From contig NZ_AP022601.1 of NCBI RefSeq assembly GCF_010726765.1, forward strand, positions 1 through 64,000: DNA of 64,000 nucleotides, read 5' to 3'. The notes under the pieces were generated by a model. That model ran no database searches, was not told where the DNA came from, and worked only from the letters and a program-made list of their open reading frames with translations. Position 1 is the stretch's first letter, and each line of letters starts with the position of its first letter. This stretch comes from Mycobacterium gallinarum (GTDB taxonomy: Bacteria > Actinomycetota > Actinomycetes > Mycobacteriales > Mycobacteriaceae). Shown here one piece after another: positions 24,765-34,107 of the stretch. A program made the translations under genes and the position numbers.

Positions 24765-26224
24765 TGTACCTGAGTAAACGAGTTCGGGTGCAGCTGGCCG
24801 TGTTCGGAGCGGTGACGCTGTTGGCCGGTGGAACCATGGGCTTCTACTACCTTCGGCTGCCGAGCCTGCTCTTCGGTGTCGGCCGCTATCAGGTCACCAT
24901 GAAGCTTCAGGACTCAGCAAGCCTGTACGACAACGCCAACGTGACCTACCGCGGCGCGACGGTAGGCCGGGTCTCAGATGTCCGCCTCAGTGACACGGGC
25001 GTCGACGCCGTGCTGTCGCTGCAGTCAGACATCAAGATCCCGGCCGACCTCGACGCTCACGTGGGCAGCCAGACCGCGGTAGGCGAATTGTTCGTCGACC
25101 TCGTCCCGCGAAGCGGTGACGGCGCGCCGTTGGAGAACGGCGACGTGATATCGGCCGACCGCACCTCGGTCCCTGCCGACATCAACGCACTGCTGCGGGG
25201 TGTCAACACCGGTGTCCAAGCGATCCCGCGCAACAACCTCAAAACGGTGATCGACGAGTCCTACACGGCTTTCGGTGGTCTGGGGCCTGAACTTTCCCGG
25301 CTGACCCGGGGTGCCACCACGCTCGCGATCGATGCGCGCAACAACCTGCCTGCACTGACCACCCTGATCGACGAATCCAAGCCCGTCCTTGATACCCAGA
25401 CCGAAACCTCCGACTCCATCCAGACCTGGGCAGCCAATCTCGCTCAAATCACCAATCAGTTGCAGCTGCACGACGAATCGGTGAAAGGCCTACTGGTCAA
25501 CGGACCCCCCGCCGCTGACCAGGTACGTCAGCTGTTTGACCGCGTACGGCCCACTCTGCCCATCCTGCTGGCCAATATGGTCAGCCTCGGGCAAGTGGCC
25601 CTGACCTATCAACCCAATCTCGAGCAGATCCTCGCCCTCTACCCGATTGAGATCGCCGGCCTCCAAGGTGCCGCACTGGCCAACCGAAACACCAAACAGG
25701 ACTACAAAGGTGTGTTCTTGTCCTTCAACCTGAACCTCAATGTGCCCCCGCCGTGCAGAACGGGATACCTACCCGCCCAACAGCAACGCGTACCGTCTGA
25801 AGTGGATTACCCACCGAAGCCCGCCGGTGACTTCTACTGCCGGATACCGCAGGAATCCGGCCTCACGAACGTCCGCGGAGCGCGCAACCTGCCCTGTGTG
25901 ACTCGGCCGGGAAAGCGTGCGCCCACGGTGAAGATGTGCGAAAGCGACGAAAACTACGTACCACTCAACGACGGCACCAACTGGAAAGGCGATCCGAATG
26001 CGACGCTGTCCGGTCAGGCGGTTCCGCAGCTGCCGCCAGGAACGCCACCGCCCACCCCGGTGCCGGCGACCGCCCCGATTCCGGTCGCCGAGTACGACCC
26101 GAGCACAGGCAGCTACATCGGACCGGATGGAAAACAGTACAGGCAGGCGGATTTGGGCCGGAATGCTGCCGGGGATCAGACCTGGCAGGACATGCTGCTT
26201 CCGCCAAAGGACGGTGAACGGTGA
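24764..26224 (+). CDS. mceF: MceF
   Basis: 486 aa from ATG 24764; an earlier in-frame start at 24677 lies inside mceE. N-terminal helix LAVFGAVTLLAGGTMGFYYL, MCE domain (LQDSASLYDNANVTYRGATVG) and a C-terminal region with four or five Cys (PPCRTGY, YCRIP, LPCVTR, KMCES), as in other MceF proteins, then a Pro-rich and polar tail. Confidence 0.93.
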   Translation: MYLSKRVRVQLAVFGAVTLLAGGTMGFYYLRLPSLLFGVGRYQVTMKLQDSASLYDNANVTYRGATVGRVSDVRLSDTGVDAVLSLQSDIKIPADLDAHVGSQTAVGELFVDLVPRSGDGAPLENGDVISADRTSVPADINALLRGVNTGVQAIPRNNLKTVIDESYTAFGGLGPELSRLTRGATTLAIDARNNLPALTTLIDESKPVLDTQTETSDSIQTWAANLAQITNQLQLHDESVKGLLVNGPPAADQVRQLFDRVRPTLPILLANMVSLGQVALTYQPNLEQILALYPIEIAGLQGAALANRNTKQDYKGVFLSFNLNLNVPPPCRTGYLPAQQQRVPSEVDYPPKPAGDFYCRIPQESGLTNVRGARNLPCVTRPGKRAPTVKMCESDENYVPLNDGTNWKGDPNATLSGQAVPQLPPGTPPPTPVPATAPIPVAEYDPSTGSYIGPDGKQYRQADLGRNAAGDQTWQDMLLPPKDGER

Positions 26225-26868
26225 CCATCCACACCGCCGACGACCCGGCCGACGATCCCACAGCGAGTGGGACGGCCCCTGATGACACCGTCGATGTCGG
26301 TTCGGCCGAAGGCGCCGACGGCGGGGACCCCGAAGTCGCCAACGAAAAACAACATGGGGACACCGCGCCCCCCTCGCGAACCCCGATGCCGCCGCAGCGA
26401 CTAGCGCTTGTGATGGGGTTGCTGGCGGCCGTGACGATGGCCGCACTAGCCAGTTGGCTGGGCTACCAGGCCCGCCAAACGCATGAGTCCTCCGAACAAC
26501 GGCAGCTGTTTGTTCAGGTCGGACGTCAAGGAGCACTGGATCTAACCACGATCGACTGGCAGCACGCCGATGCCGACACTAAGCGCATTCTCGACTCGGC
26601 GACTGGCACGTTCTACGACGAGTTCTCCCAGCGGTCACAACCATTCATCGACGTGGTCAACAAAGTGAAGTCCAAATCGGTCGGCACCATTACTGAGGCG
26701 GGCTTGGAGTCCCAGTCTCATGACACGGCCCAAGTGCTGGTCGCGGTCAGCGTGAAGACCACTGTCGGCGATGGGCCCGAACAGGAGCCCCGAGCATGGC
26801 GAATGCGCGTCACGGTGCAGAAGGTTGGCAACGATGTGAAGGTCGCCGACGTGGAGTTCGTGTCGTGA
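26221..26868 (+). CDS. Mce-associated membrane protein 1
   Basis: 215 aa. Acidic cytoplasmic N-terminus of about 60 residues, one membrane helix (LVMGLLAAVTMAALASWLGY), then an NTF2-like extracytoplasmic domain (TGTFYDEFSQRSQPFIDVVNK, AQVLVAVSVKT, WRMRVTVQKVG). These Mas proteins are found after mce operons and are needed for stability of the transporter in studied mycobacteria. GTG start overlaps mceF. Confidence 0.88.
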   Translation: MTIHTADDPADDPTASGTAPDDTVDVGSAEGADGGDPEVANEKQHGDTAPPSRTPMPPQRLALVMGLLAAVTMAALASWLGYQARQTHESSEQRQLFVQVGRQGALDLTTIDWQHADADTKRILDSATGTFYDEFSQRSQPFIDVVNKVKSKSVGTITEAGLESQSHDTAQVLVAVSVKTTVGDGPEQEPRAWRMRVTVQKVGNDVKVADVEFVS

Positions 26869-27518
26869 GAACTTCACCAGCGAAAGATGAACAGGATGAT
26901 GCCGTCCACTCCGCCGAAGTCGACGATCCACCGCCATCACCCGGGAACGCATCGAGCAACTCGTCGGGATGTGAGTCCGGCGACGCGCCAGAATGCCAGG
27001 ACCCTGGCGATGTCGACTCGACAGACGATCGTCGCGGCACCTTTGTGCGGATGCTCGCATTCTGGCTCTTGCCCTTTACCGCGTTGTTGTTGGCGCTGGG
27101 TGCGGCCTACTTCAAGTATCAAGCGGGGACCGCCGCTGGCACGGACCGCGCCCGCGCGGAAACCGTTCAGGTCGCCACCGAAGCGACGGTCGCGATGCTG
27201 TCCTACACGCCTGAAACGGCAGCCGAGAAACTGAAGGATGCGCGCGATCGACTGACGGGACCGCTTCGCGACTCATATACATCGTTGACCGACGATGTCG
27301 TAATTCCGGGAGCACAGCAGAAGCGAATCTCGGCCACCGCCAGGGTGTCAGCCGCTGCCTCCGTGTCCGCCGGTAAGAACCGTGCCATCGTCTTGGTGTT
27401 TGTCGACCAAACCACCACCGTGGGCAACGACGCGCCGACAGACACCGACTCCGTCGTTCAGGTCAGCCTCGACAAAGTCGGATCCCGCTGGCTGATATCG
27501 GGTTTCGAGCCGAAATGA
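26865..27518 (+). CDS. Mce-associated membrane protein 2
   Basis: 217 aa from GTG 26865, overlapping the previous stop; the longer frame from 26796 is inside the upstream gene. Very acidic, Ser/Pro-rich N-terminus, a membrane helix (LAFWLLPFTALLLALGAAYF) and an NTF2-like outer domain (LTGPLRDSYTSLTDDVVIPGA, AIVLVFVDQTTT, WLISGFEP). Same plan as its neighbour and the last of the mce block. Confidence 0.87.
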   Translation: MRTSPAKDEQDDAVHSAEVDDPPPSPGNASSNSSGCESGDAPECQDPGDVDSTDDRRGTFVRMLAFWLLPFTALLLALGAAYFKYQAGTAAGTDRARAETVQVATEATVAMLSYTPETAAEKLKDARDRLTGPLRDSYTSLTDDVVIPGAQQKRISATARVSAAASVSAGKNRAIVLVFVDQTTTVGNDAPTDTDSVVQVSLDKVGSRWLISGFEPK

Positions 27519-27591
27519 GCACCATCCCAACCTCAAGGTCTGCTGGTGTCTCCCTCGTCAGCCCGATGGCAGCGTGTGAGGAGGTGGGATT

Positions 27592-28734
27592 TTGAGTGGT
27601 CTGCCGGCGGTGAGACCGTTTTGCATCGACGTCGCTGATGACGTTCTCGATGATCTACGAACGCGTCTGTCGCGGACCCGTTGGCCCGAAGCCGAGTGTG
27701 TACAGGACTGGACCCAGGGCATCCCACTCGGGTACACCCGCGACCTGACCGCGTATTGGGCCGACGTATACGACTGGCGGTCCCGTGAAGCCGCCCTCAA
27801 CCGATTCGATCAGTTCATCGTCGAAATCGACGGCGTGGACATCCATTTCATTCTCCAGCGATCTCCGCACGAAGAGGCTTTCCCGCTGGTCATCACCCAC
27901 GGTTGGCCTGGCTCGATCGTGGAGTTCCGCAACGTGATTGAGCCACTGACCAATCCGACTGCCCACGGCGGACGCGCCGAGGACGCCTTCCACGTGGTCT
28001 GCCCGGCGCTTCCCGGCTACGGCTTCTCCGGCAAGCCCACCCACTCCGGGTGGGGTGTTGAAAGAATCGCGCAGGCGTGGGAGGCGCTCATGCTGCGACT
28101 TGGCTACGAGCGCTACGGTGCCCAAGGCGGCGACTGGGGAGCAGCTATCACCACACAAATGGGCCGCAACCGCGGCCACTGCGCCGCCATCCATCTGAAC
28201 ATGCCGATCGCTTACCCTCCCGCGGGCGGCATCGCCGATCCGACCGAGGAAGAACAGCTGGCCCTGGCCGCCCTGACGGCTCATCAGCGTTGGGGGACAG
28301 GCTATTCCGAGCAGCAATCCACCCGGCCACAGACCATAGGCTACGGACTGGCCGATTCGCCAGTCGGCCAGATGGCGTGGATCGTCGAGAAATTCGCAGC
28401 GTGGATGGACTGCGACGGGCATCCCGAGAACGTGCTCAGCCGCGATGAGCTCCTCGACAACGTCATGATCTACTGGGCTACCAACAGTGGCTCCTCGTCG
28501 GCCCGGTTGTACTGGGAGAGCTTCAAGACCCTGGACGCGACAACTCGTGTGGAATTGCCCACCGGTATTGCTGCCTTTCCCAAGGAGGTCCTGCGCTCAC
28601 CACGAAGTTGGTGCGAACCGATCTACAACATCACCCACTGGACGACCATGCCGCGCGGCGGGCACTTCGCCGCTTTGGAACAACCGGGTCTCTTTGTCGA
28701 CGACGTCCGCGAATTCTTCGAAACCGTGCGGTGA
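27592..28734 (+). CDS. Epoxide hydrolase (microsomal EH-like, EHN domain)
   Basis: 380 aa from TTG 27592 with GAGGAGGTG upstream. An EHN N-terminal domain (RTRWPEAE.QDW..GIPLGY) precedes an alpha/beta-hydrolase core: HGWPGS (oxyanion loop, 103-108), nucleophile Asp181 in QGGDWGA and a late His in GGHFAALEQP. It would open an arene or alkene epoxide to a trans-diol. It is only 74 bp after the mce block and probably read from the same transcript. The TTG start may keep translation low. Confidence 0.88.
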   Translation: MSGLPAVRPFCIDVADDVLDDLRTRLSRTRWPEAECVQDWTQGIPLGYTRDLTAYWADVYDWRSREAALNRFDQFIVEIDGVDIHFILQRSPHEEAFPLVITHGWPGSIVEFRNVIEPLTNPTAHGGRAEDAFHVVCPALPGYGFSGKPTHSGWGVERIAQAWEALMLRLGYERYGAQGGDWGAAITTQMGRNRGHCAAIHLNMPIAYPPAGGIADPTEEEQLALAALTAHQRWGTGYSEQQSTRPQTIGYGLADSPVGQMAWIVEKFAAWMDCDGHPENVLSRDELLDNVMIYWATNSGSSSARLYWESFKTLDATTRVELPTGIAAFPKEVLRSPRSWCEPIYNITHWTTMPRGGHFAALEQPGLFVDDVREFFETVR

Positions 28735-28761
28735 TACGGCCAGTTGGCAGGCCACGAAGCC

Positions 28762-28790
28762 TTGGTAGCACACCTGCGATGAGCTAAACT
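28762..28790 (+). promoter_or_regulatory. Predicted promoter of the aldehyde dehydrogenase/MFS segment
   Basis: TTGGTA, 17 bp, TAAACT, just after the epoxide hydrolase and about 85 bp before the next start codon. Confidence 0.45.
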
Positions 28791-28805
28791 CTCTGCATTG
28801 CGGAG
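28791..28805. promoter_or_regulatory. Imperfect inverted repeat, candidate operator
   Basis: CTCTGCATTGCGGAG abuts the -10 box; arms of 7 with one mismatch. Similar CTCTG/CAGAG-type palindromes lie near 49953 and 56276. Confidence 0.4.
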
Positions 28806-28873
28806 ATCCGATCTGCTAGCAAGAGGACACGTACGAACATAGGGGCACGTGTCAACTGTCAAGGAGGCTACGA

Positions 28874-30332
28874 GTGGTAGACGACGCACGCAGTGCAGTC
28901 ATGAGAACGTGGACGCTACCCCTAGGTGCCGCGACTTTGCAGAGCCAGAGCGTCTACGACGTCGAGGACCCGTGCACCGGCAACGTGCTGACCCAGGTGC
29001 CCGACTGCAGCGGCGAAGATGTCGACAGGGTGGTGACAACTGCACATGCCGCTCAACGCGAGTGGGCGCTGCGGACGCCTCGCCAGCGCGCCACCGCGCT
29101 GCGGGCTTTGGCGACACTCATGCGCGATCACTCCGAAGAACTCGCGCTGCTCGACGCCGTTGACGGCGGCTTTCCATTGCCTGCGATGCGCGACGATGTC
29201 ACTTGGGCGGCCGACGTGTTGGAGCTGATGGCAGACGGCGCGCTCAACCTCGGCGGGCGGACTATCCCTCTCGGCGAACCTGCACTACACGCTGCAGCAA
29301 CCGTACGGCGTGGTTGCTCGAATCGTGCCCTTCAATCATCCTGTCCTATTTGCAGGAGCCAAGATCGCCGCTCCGCTGATGGCGGGAAACGCCGTGGTGC
29401 TCAAAGCTCCCGATCAGACACCGTTGTCGGCCATCCGGCTCGCCGAGCTCGCCAGGGAGGTCCTGCCCGAAGGCCTATTTGGGGTGGTAACCGGACATGG
29501 GGCGACTGCCGGCGCCGCGTTGGTCGCTCATCCACTAGTCCGGCGAATCGGCTTTATCGGCTCCCCGGGCACGGGCCGCCATATCCAGCGCTTGGCCGCC
29601 GAGCACGGCGTCAAATACGTCACGCTGGAACTCGGCGGCAAGAACCCCATGATCGTCATGCCCAACGCCGACCTGGAGGCGGCTGCCAAAAGCGCCGTCA
29701 TAGGGATGAACTTCACCACCACAGCCGGCCAATCATGCGGATCAACAAGCAGACTGCTGCTGCACGAAGCGATCGCTGACGAGGTGATTAATTTAGTCGT
29801 CGATCAAGTCGCTGCCATCAAGGTAGGCGACCCGCTCGTTGACGGCACAGACATGGGACCCGTCATCGACCAAGCGCAATACTCAAAGTCGCTGCAGGCC
29901 ATCGAATCAGGACGGGCGGCCGGCGCCAGCGTGCTTACCGGTGGGGGACGCGCGCAGGGTGTTGGGCCCGAAGGCTGGTATGTCGCACCGACCGTATTGA
30001 CCGACGTGGCACCACAAGCCGCCGTCGCCCGCGACGAGATCTTCGGGCCCGTTCTTTCGGTGCTAACCGTTCGCGACGAAGCCGAGGCTGTTCAAGTCGC
30101 CAACAGCGTCGAGTTCGGATTGACCGCCGCGGTGTGGACCAACGACTTAAGCCAAGGTCACCGCATGGCTGCGGGACTTGATGCCGGCTACGTCTGGATT
30201 AATGGCAGCGCACGCCACTACTGGGGGTTGCCATTCGGAGGCTGGAAGTCATCAGGCGTTGGATCGGAAGAATCTACGGAGGAATTGCTGTCCTACACAC
30301 AAGTCAAGGCGGTAACCGTCACCATGGAATAA
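28874..30332 (+). pseudogene. Aldehyde dehydrogenase, frameshifted
   Basis: GTG 28874 has AAGGAGG 8 bp upstream. The first part reads through [12 protein letters not shown], then the coding frame moves by one base near 29270-29283 and continues as [22 protein letters not shown] to 30332. The combined protein has everything an ALDH needs: [21 protein letters not shown] and catalytic Cys in [10 protein letters not shown]. So a single-base insertion (or two-base loss) is the only defect, either a recent mutation or a sequence error. If intact it would be about 485 aa and paralogous to the gene at 7124. Confidence 0.82.
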
Positions 30333-30529
30333 GGCGCGTCCATCCCCGGTCGGACACGGATCGGCGAATGTCAATGCGTAGCAGTGGATTCGGAGCACCG
30401 TCTAGTCGCCTCCCAGACCTAGTAAGTAGGTGACCGAAGCTTCAATGTGACGCGACGCGTTCGAGGTCCACCGCACCGAAGTCGGGCAGCGGTGACCGCC
30501 GGACACCGCAGCGAAGGGGTCGTAGTTCT

Positions 30530-31990
30530 GTGAATGAAAGTGCTGTCGGACAGCTGAGCCGCCGACGTAAGGCCTTCGTCTTGGCGTCCTGCTGCATGAG
30601 CGTGCTGATTGTGTCGACTGACGTGACGATCGTCAACGTTGCAATCCCGAGCATCCGCGCCGAGTTTTCGGCGTCGCCTTCGCAAATGCAGTGGCTCGTC
30701 GACATTTACACCTTGATGGTGGCCTCGCTGTTGCTGCTCTCGGGTGCCACGGCCGACCGATTCGGCCGGCGGCGCACATTGCAGATCGGGTTGATGGTCT
30801 TCGCATCGGCCTCCCTACTCTGCAGCGTGGCTCCCAACGTCGAAACGCTGATCGGCGCCCGCTTCCTGCAAGCTATCGGCGGCTCGATGCTCACCCCTGC
30901 TGGATTGTCGATCGTCACTCAGGTGTTCACCGGCAGAGTGGAGCGCGCACGTGTGATCGGCATATGGGGGGGCGTCGTAGGCATCTCGATGGCGTTGGGT
31001 CCGATCGTGGGCGGAATACTTATCGAGTACGTCGACTGGCGAGCAGTGTTCTGGATCAACGTGCCGATCTGCGCAGTAGCCGTACTATTGACCGCTGTCT
31101 TCGTTCCCGAATCCAAGTCGGTCACCATGCGCGACGTCGACTTGATCGGCTTGGGCCTGGGCATGGCCTTCCTGTTCGGACTGGTTTTCGTGCTCATCGA
31201 GGGGCCAGGAATGGGCTGGACCGACACGCGCGTCGTCGTCACATGCGGTCTCTCAGCCATTGCGTTCGCGATTTTCCTGCGCTACGAGTCACGCCGCCCC
31301 GACCCGTTCGTCGAGCTGCGATTCTTCCGCAGCATCCCGTTCGCTTCGGCGACGGCCATCGCGGTGTGCGCATTCGCTGCATGGGGCGCGTTCGTATTCA
31401 TGATGTCGATGTATTTGCAAGGGGAGCGCGGGCTCTCCGCGGTGCACACGGGCCTGATGTTTCTGCCCGTCGCAGTCGGCGCACTCATTTTCTCGCCTCT
31501 GTCTGGCCGGCTGGTGGGGCGATTCGGTGCCAGACCGTCGCTGATGATCGCCGGGGCGTTGATTGCCGCCGCGACTCTAATGTTCGCGCAGTTGAGCGAC
31601 GCTACCCCGCAATGGCAGATGCTGGTCGCCTTCGCGGTCTTCGGCATCGGTACTTCGATGGTGAACGCACCGATCACCAACGCGGCCGTCAGCGGTATGC
31701 CGATCGACCGTGCCGGTGCGGCGGCGGCCATCACGTCCACCAGCCGCCAGGTGGGCGTGGGAATCGGTGTGGCCCTTTGCGGTTCGGTCGCTGGTACGGC
31801 ACTGGGCGACACCAACGTCGATTTCGCGGTCTCCGCCCGGCCGCTTTGGCTGGTGTTCGCCGGAGTTGGTGTGCTAATTATCGCGCTCGGTGTCTATTCG
31901 ACGTCGAAGCGTGCGCTGCGCTCAGCAGAGCACCTGGCGCCGCTGATCGCAGGAACCGATCCGCGACGGGAGGCTGCCGGTGTCGCATAA
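30530..31990 (+). CDS. MFS transporter, DHA2 (14-helix) drug-efflux type
   Basis: 486 aa from GTG 30530. Motif A LLSGATADRFGRRRTL sits after helix 2, motif C-like GGVVGISMALGPIVGGIL in helix 5, and there are 14 hydrophobic segments. Members export hydrophobic compounds using the proton gradient. It overlaps a MarR regulator gene by 11 bp, the classic efflux pump/MarR pair. It may protect against toxic aromatic substrate or intermediates. Confidence 0.9.
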   Translation: MNESAVGQLSRRRKAFVLASCCMSVLIVSTDVTIVNVAIPSIRAEFSASPSQMQWLVDIYTLMVASLLLLSGATADRFGRRRTLQIGLMVFASASLLCSVAPNVETLIGARFLQAIGGSMLTPAGLSIVTQVFTGRVERARVIGIWGGVVGISMALGPIVGGILIEYVDWRAVFWINVPICAVAVLLTAVFVPESKSVTMRDVDLIGLGLGMAFLFGLVFVLIEGPGMGWTDTRVVVTCGLSAIAFAIFLRYESRRPDPFVELRFFRSIPFASATAIAVCAFAAWGAFVFMMSMYLQGERGLSAVHTGLMFLPVAVGALIFSPLSGRLVGRFGARPSLMIAGALIAAATLMFAQLSDATPQWQMLVAFAVFGIGTSMVNAPITNAAVSGMPIDRAGAAAAITSTSRQVGVGIGVALCGSVAGTALGDTNVDFAVSARPLWLVFAGVGVLIIALGVYSTSKRALRSAEHLAPLIAGTDPRREAAGVA

Positions 31991-32456
31991 TCCAGAAGCG
32001 GACGAGGTCTGGCGCGTGATGACCACACTGGTCACCGACAACCGCGACAGCTGGAGGCGAGCGACCGCCGACCAAACGGGGCTGCCATTCAGTCGCATCC
32101 GAATCCTGCTCCGGCTGGCCCGTGGTTCGATGACCGTCAAAGAGGTCGCGCAAGCCGTGACAATCGATGCCCCGGCGGCCACGGTGGCGGTCAACGATCT
32201 GGAGGACCGCGGGCTAGTCATGCGTCAGACTATTCCCACCAACCGGCGATGCAAAGTGGTTTCACTGACCGACCGCGGCTGGTCGATGGTGGCCGCGATC
32301 CATGGGATCGACGACCCGGCTCCCGAAGCGCTTGCGGCACTTGATAGTAACGAGCTAAAGGCTTTGCGAGACGCGATAGCCAAAATCAGCGCTCCCGCCA
32401 AACACCGCGGCGTGAACGCTGAACGAACGGCTGTCAGTCCACCAGTCGGCGCATAG
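31980..32456 (+). CDS. MarR-family transcriptional regulator
   Basis: 158 aa from GTG 31980. Winged helix: SRIRILLRLARGSMTVKEVAQAVTIDAPAATVAVNDLEDRGLV, then the wing (PTNRRCKVVSLTDRG). It is co-transcribed with the upstream MFS pump, which it probably represses until a phenolic ligand binds. No clear operator was seen ahead of the pump. Confidence 0.88.
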   Translation: MSHNPEADEVWRVMTTLVTDNRDSWRRATADQTGLPFSRIRILLRLARGSMTVKEVAQAVTIDAPAATVAVNDLEDRGLVMRQTIPTNRRCKVVSLTDRGWSMVAAIHGIDDPAPEALAALDSNELKALRDAIAKISAPAKHRGVNAERTAVSPPVGA

Positions 32457-32667
32457 ACGGCTTGAACTAGGCGCGCGCCTCGTGGTGGTGATGGACTTCG
32501 GCCATCGAGCCCACCGATCATCCTCGAAGTTTGCGCGTTGTTCGTCGCCGAGTTTCCAGGGGGCCAAATGAAATACAGGAATACCCAGTTAATCCTGGCG
32601 TGCCCCGGCGTGGGTCTGCAGGGATGCCACCTAGCACTGCAGGTACCACGGTAGCCTAAATAATAGC

Positions 32668-32696
32668 TTGCAAACAGTTGCTATCCTATGTAAACT
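32668..32696 (+). promoter_or_regulatory. Predicted promoter of the alpha/beta operon at 32764
   Basis: TTGCAA, 17 bp, TAAACT. The spacer holds ACAGTTGCTATCC, a looser version of the ACAGA/ATTTCTATC motif found at 44835, 49961 and 53211. Confidence 0.5.
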
Positions 32697-32763
32697 CGCA
32701 GTGGTGTAGCTCACGTAAGTGCTCATGTTTCTGCAGGCAGGAATCGACAGGAAGGTGCGCCTG

Positions 32764-34107
32764 GTGAATTCGATGGCGCCTGATGCGACGACAATGCGAC
32801 TATTAGAGAATGCGCGCGGCTCCATCCTGAAGGGCCGCCTCCCTGCGTCTCTCATTGCTAATGCGGCGCTCTACCAGCTTGAAATAAAGCGAGTGTTCGG
32901 CAGGACATGGCAGTTTCTCTGCCACGAAGACGAGATCCCTAATCCAGGCGATTATGTTGTCCGCTACATCGCTGATAACTCTATTATTGTTGCGCGGCAG
33001 CAGGATATGACGATTCGGGCGATGTCGAACTCGTGCCGGCACCGCGGCACGCTGCTTTGCCGAACCGAGGTGGGGAATGAGTCGGCATTCCAGTGCCCGT
33101 ACCACGGTTGGACCTATCGAAACAACGGTGATCTCATCGCGATACCTGCGCAGCAGGCCGTCTACGGTGCTGCGTTCGACAAGAGTCGGCTAGGGTTGCG
33201 CGCTCTGCCGATGCTCGACTCGTACGCGGGCCTCGTTTTCGGGTGTGTGTCAGATGAGGCCCCAGGGCTGGATGAGTACCTCGGGGATATGCGGTGGTAT
33301 CTCGACTTGATGATGAGTAAGAGCGCGGCCGGCATTCAGGTGTGGGGGGCTCCGCAGCGTTGGGTGATTGACGCGAACTGGAAGACAGGCGCTGACAATT
33401 TTGTTGGGGACGGCTATCACACGGTCATGACGCACCGCTCCATGTGCGAGTTGGGGTTGTTACCGCCCGATAATGTGGCCGTTTCGCCGGCGCACGTCAG
33501 CCTATCGGGGGGGCACGGGGCGGGCGTTTTAGGCGCACCCCCCGGCATACCCGCACCACCGTATATGGGCTATCCCGAGGAAATCGTCTCCGGTCTCAGC
33601 GAAGGTTACGGCGATGACGTCCATGGCGAGATGCTGAAACGGACAATGTTCATTCATGGCAATGTGTTCCCGAACTTGTCCTTCTTGAACGCCTTCATCG
33701 CCAAGGACGGCGAGTCTATGCCGGTGCCCATTCTGACCTTGCGGCAATGGCGTCCTCTGGACGCGGCGCGCATGGAGGTGTGGTCGTGGTTCTTCGTGGA
33801 GCGCAATGCGCCCGAAGAATTCAAGCAGCAATCGTTTGAGACTTATGTTCGGACGTTCGGGGTTGGGGGCGTCTTCGAGCAGGATGACGCCGAGATATTC
33901 CAGGCTATTACCAAGGGAACCCGCGGCGAGTTGGCTGGTGGTGTGGAGTTGAACGTGGAGATGGGACTGGACAACTTGGCCCCTGATCCAACGTGGCTGG
34001 GTCCGGGACGACCGTTGGCCAGTGGCTACGCCGAACAAAATCAGCGCGAGTACTGGAAGCAGTACTTCGACTATCTGGCCACCCCGAGAAGGGATGAGAA
34101 CGTATGA
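32764..34107 (+). CDS. Rieske ring-hydroxylating oxygenase alpha subunit (NidA3/phthalate-type subgroup)
   Basis: 447 aa from GTG 32764, chosen because AGGAAGG lies just upstream; ATG 32719 would add 15 residues. Rieske ligands Cys91/His93 (CRHRG) and Cys111/His114 (CPYHGW). Iron site in ADNFVGDGYHTVMTH with Asp of EQDDAEIF. Clearly related along its length to the alphas at 9709 and 53255. It overlaps its beta gene by ATGA. Base use is somewhat less GC-rich than in neighbours (many GGT, ATT, AAT codons near the start), which may mark separate ancestry. Confidence 0.93.
   Translation: MNSMAPDATTMRLLENARGSILKGRLPASLIANAALYQLEIKRVFGRTWQFLCHEDEIPNPGDYVVRYIADNSIIVARQQDMTIRAMSNSCRHRGTLLCRTEVGNESAFQCPYHGWTYRNNGDLIAIPAQQAVYGAAFDKSRLGLRALPMLDSYAGLVFGCVSDEAPGLDEYLGDMRWYLDLMMSKSAAGIQVWGAPQRWVIDANWKTGADNFVGDGYHTVMTHRSMCELGLLPPDNVAVSPAHVSLSGGHGAGVLGAPPGIPAPPYMGYPEEIVSGLSEGYGDDVHGEMLKRTMFIHGNVFPNLSFLNAFIAKDGESMPVPILTLRQWRPLDAARMEVWSWFFVERNAPEEFKQQSFETYVRTFGVGGVFEQDDAEIFQAITKGTRGELAGGVELNVEMGLDNLAPDPTWLGPGRPLASGYAEQNQREYWKQYFDYLATPRRDENV

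Noticed and set aside
30691..32019. 442-codon plus-strand frame inside the MFS gene
   Set aside because: It is the MFS gene read in another frame; Arg-rich and without membrane segments, while the real frame has 14.
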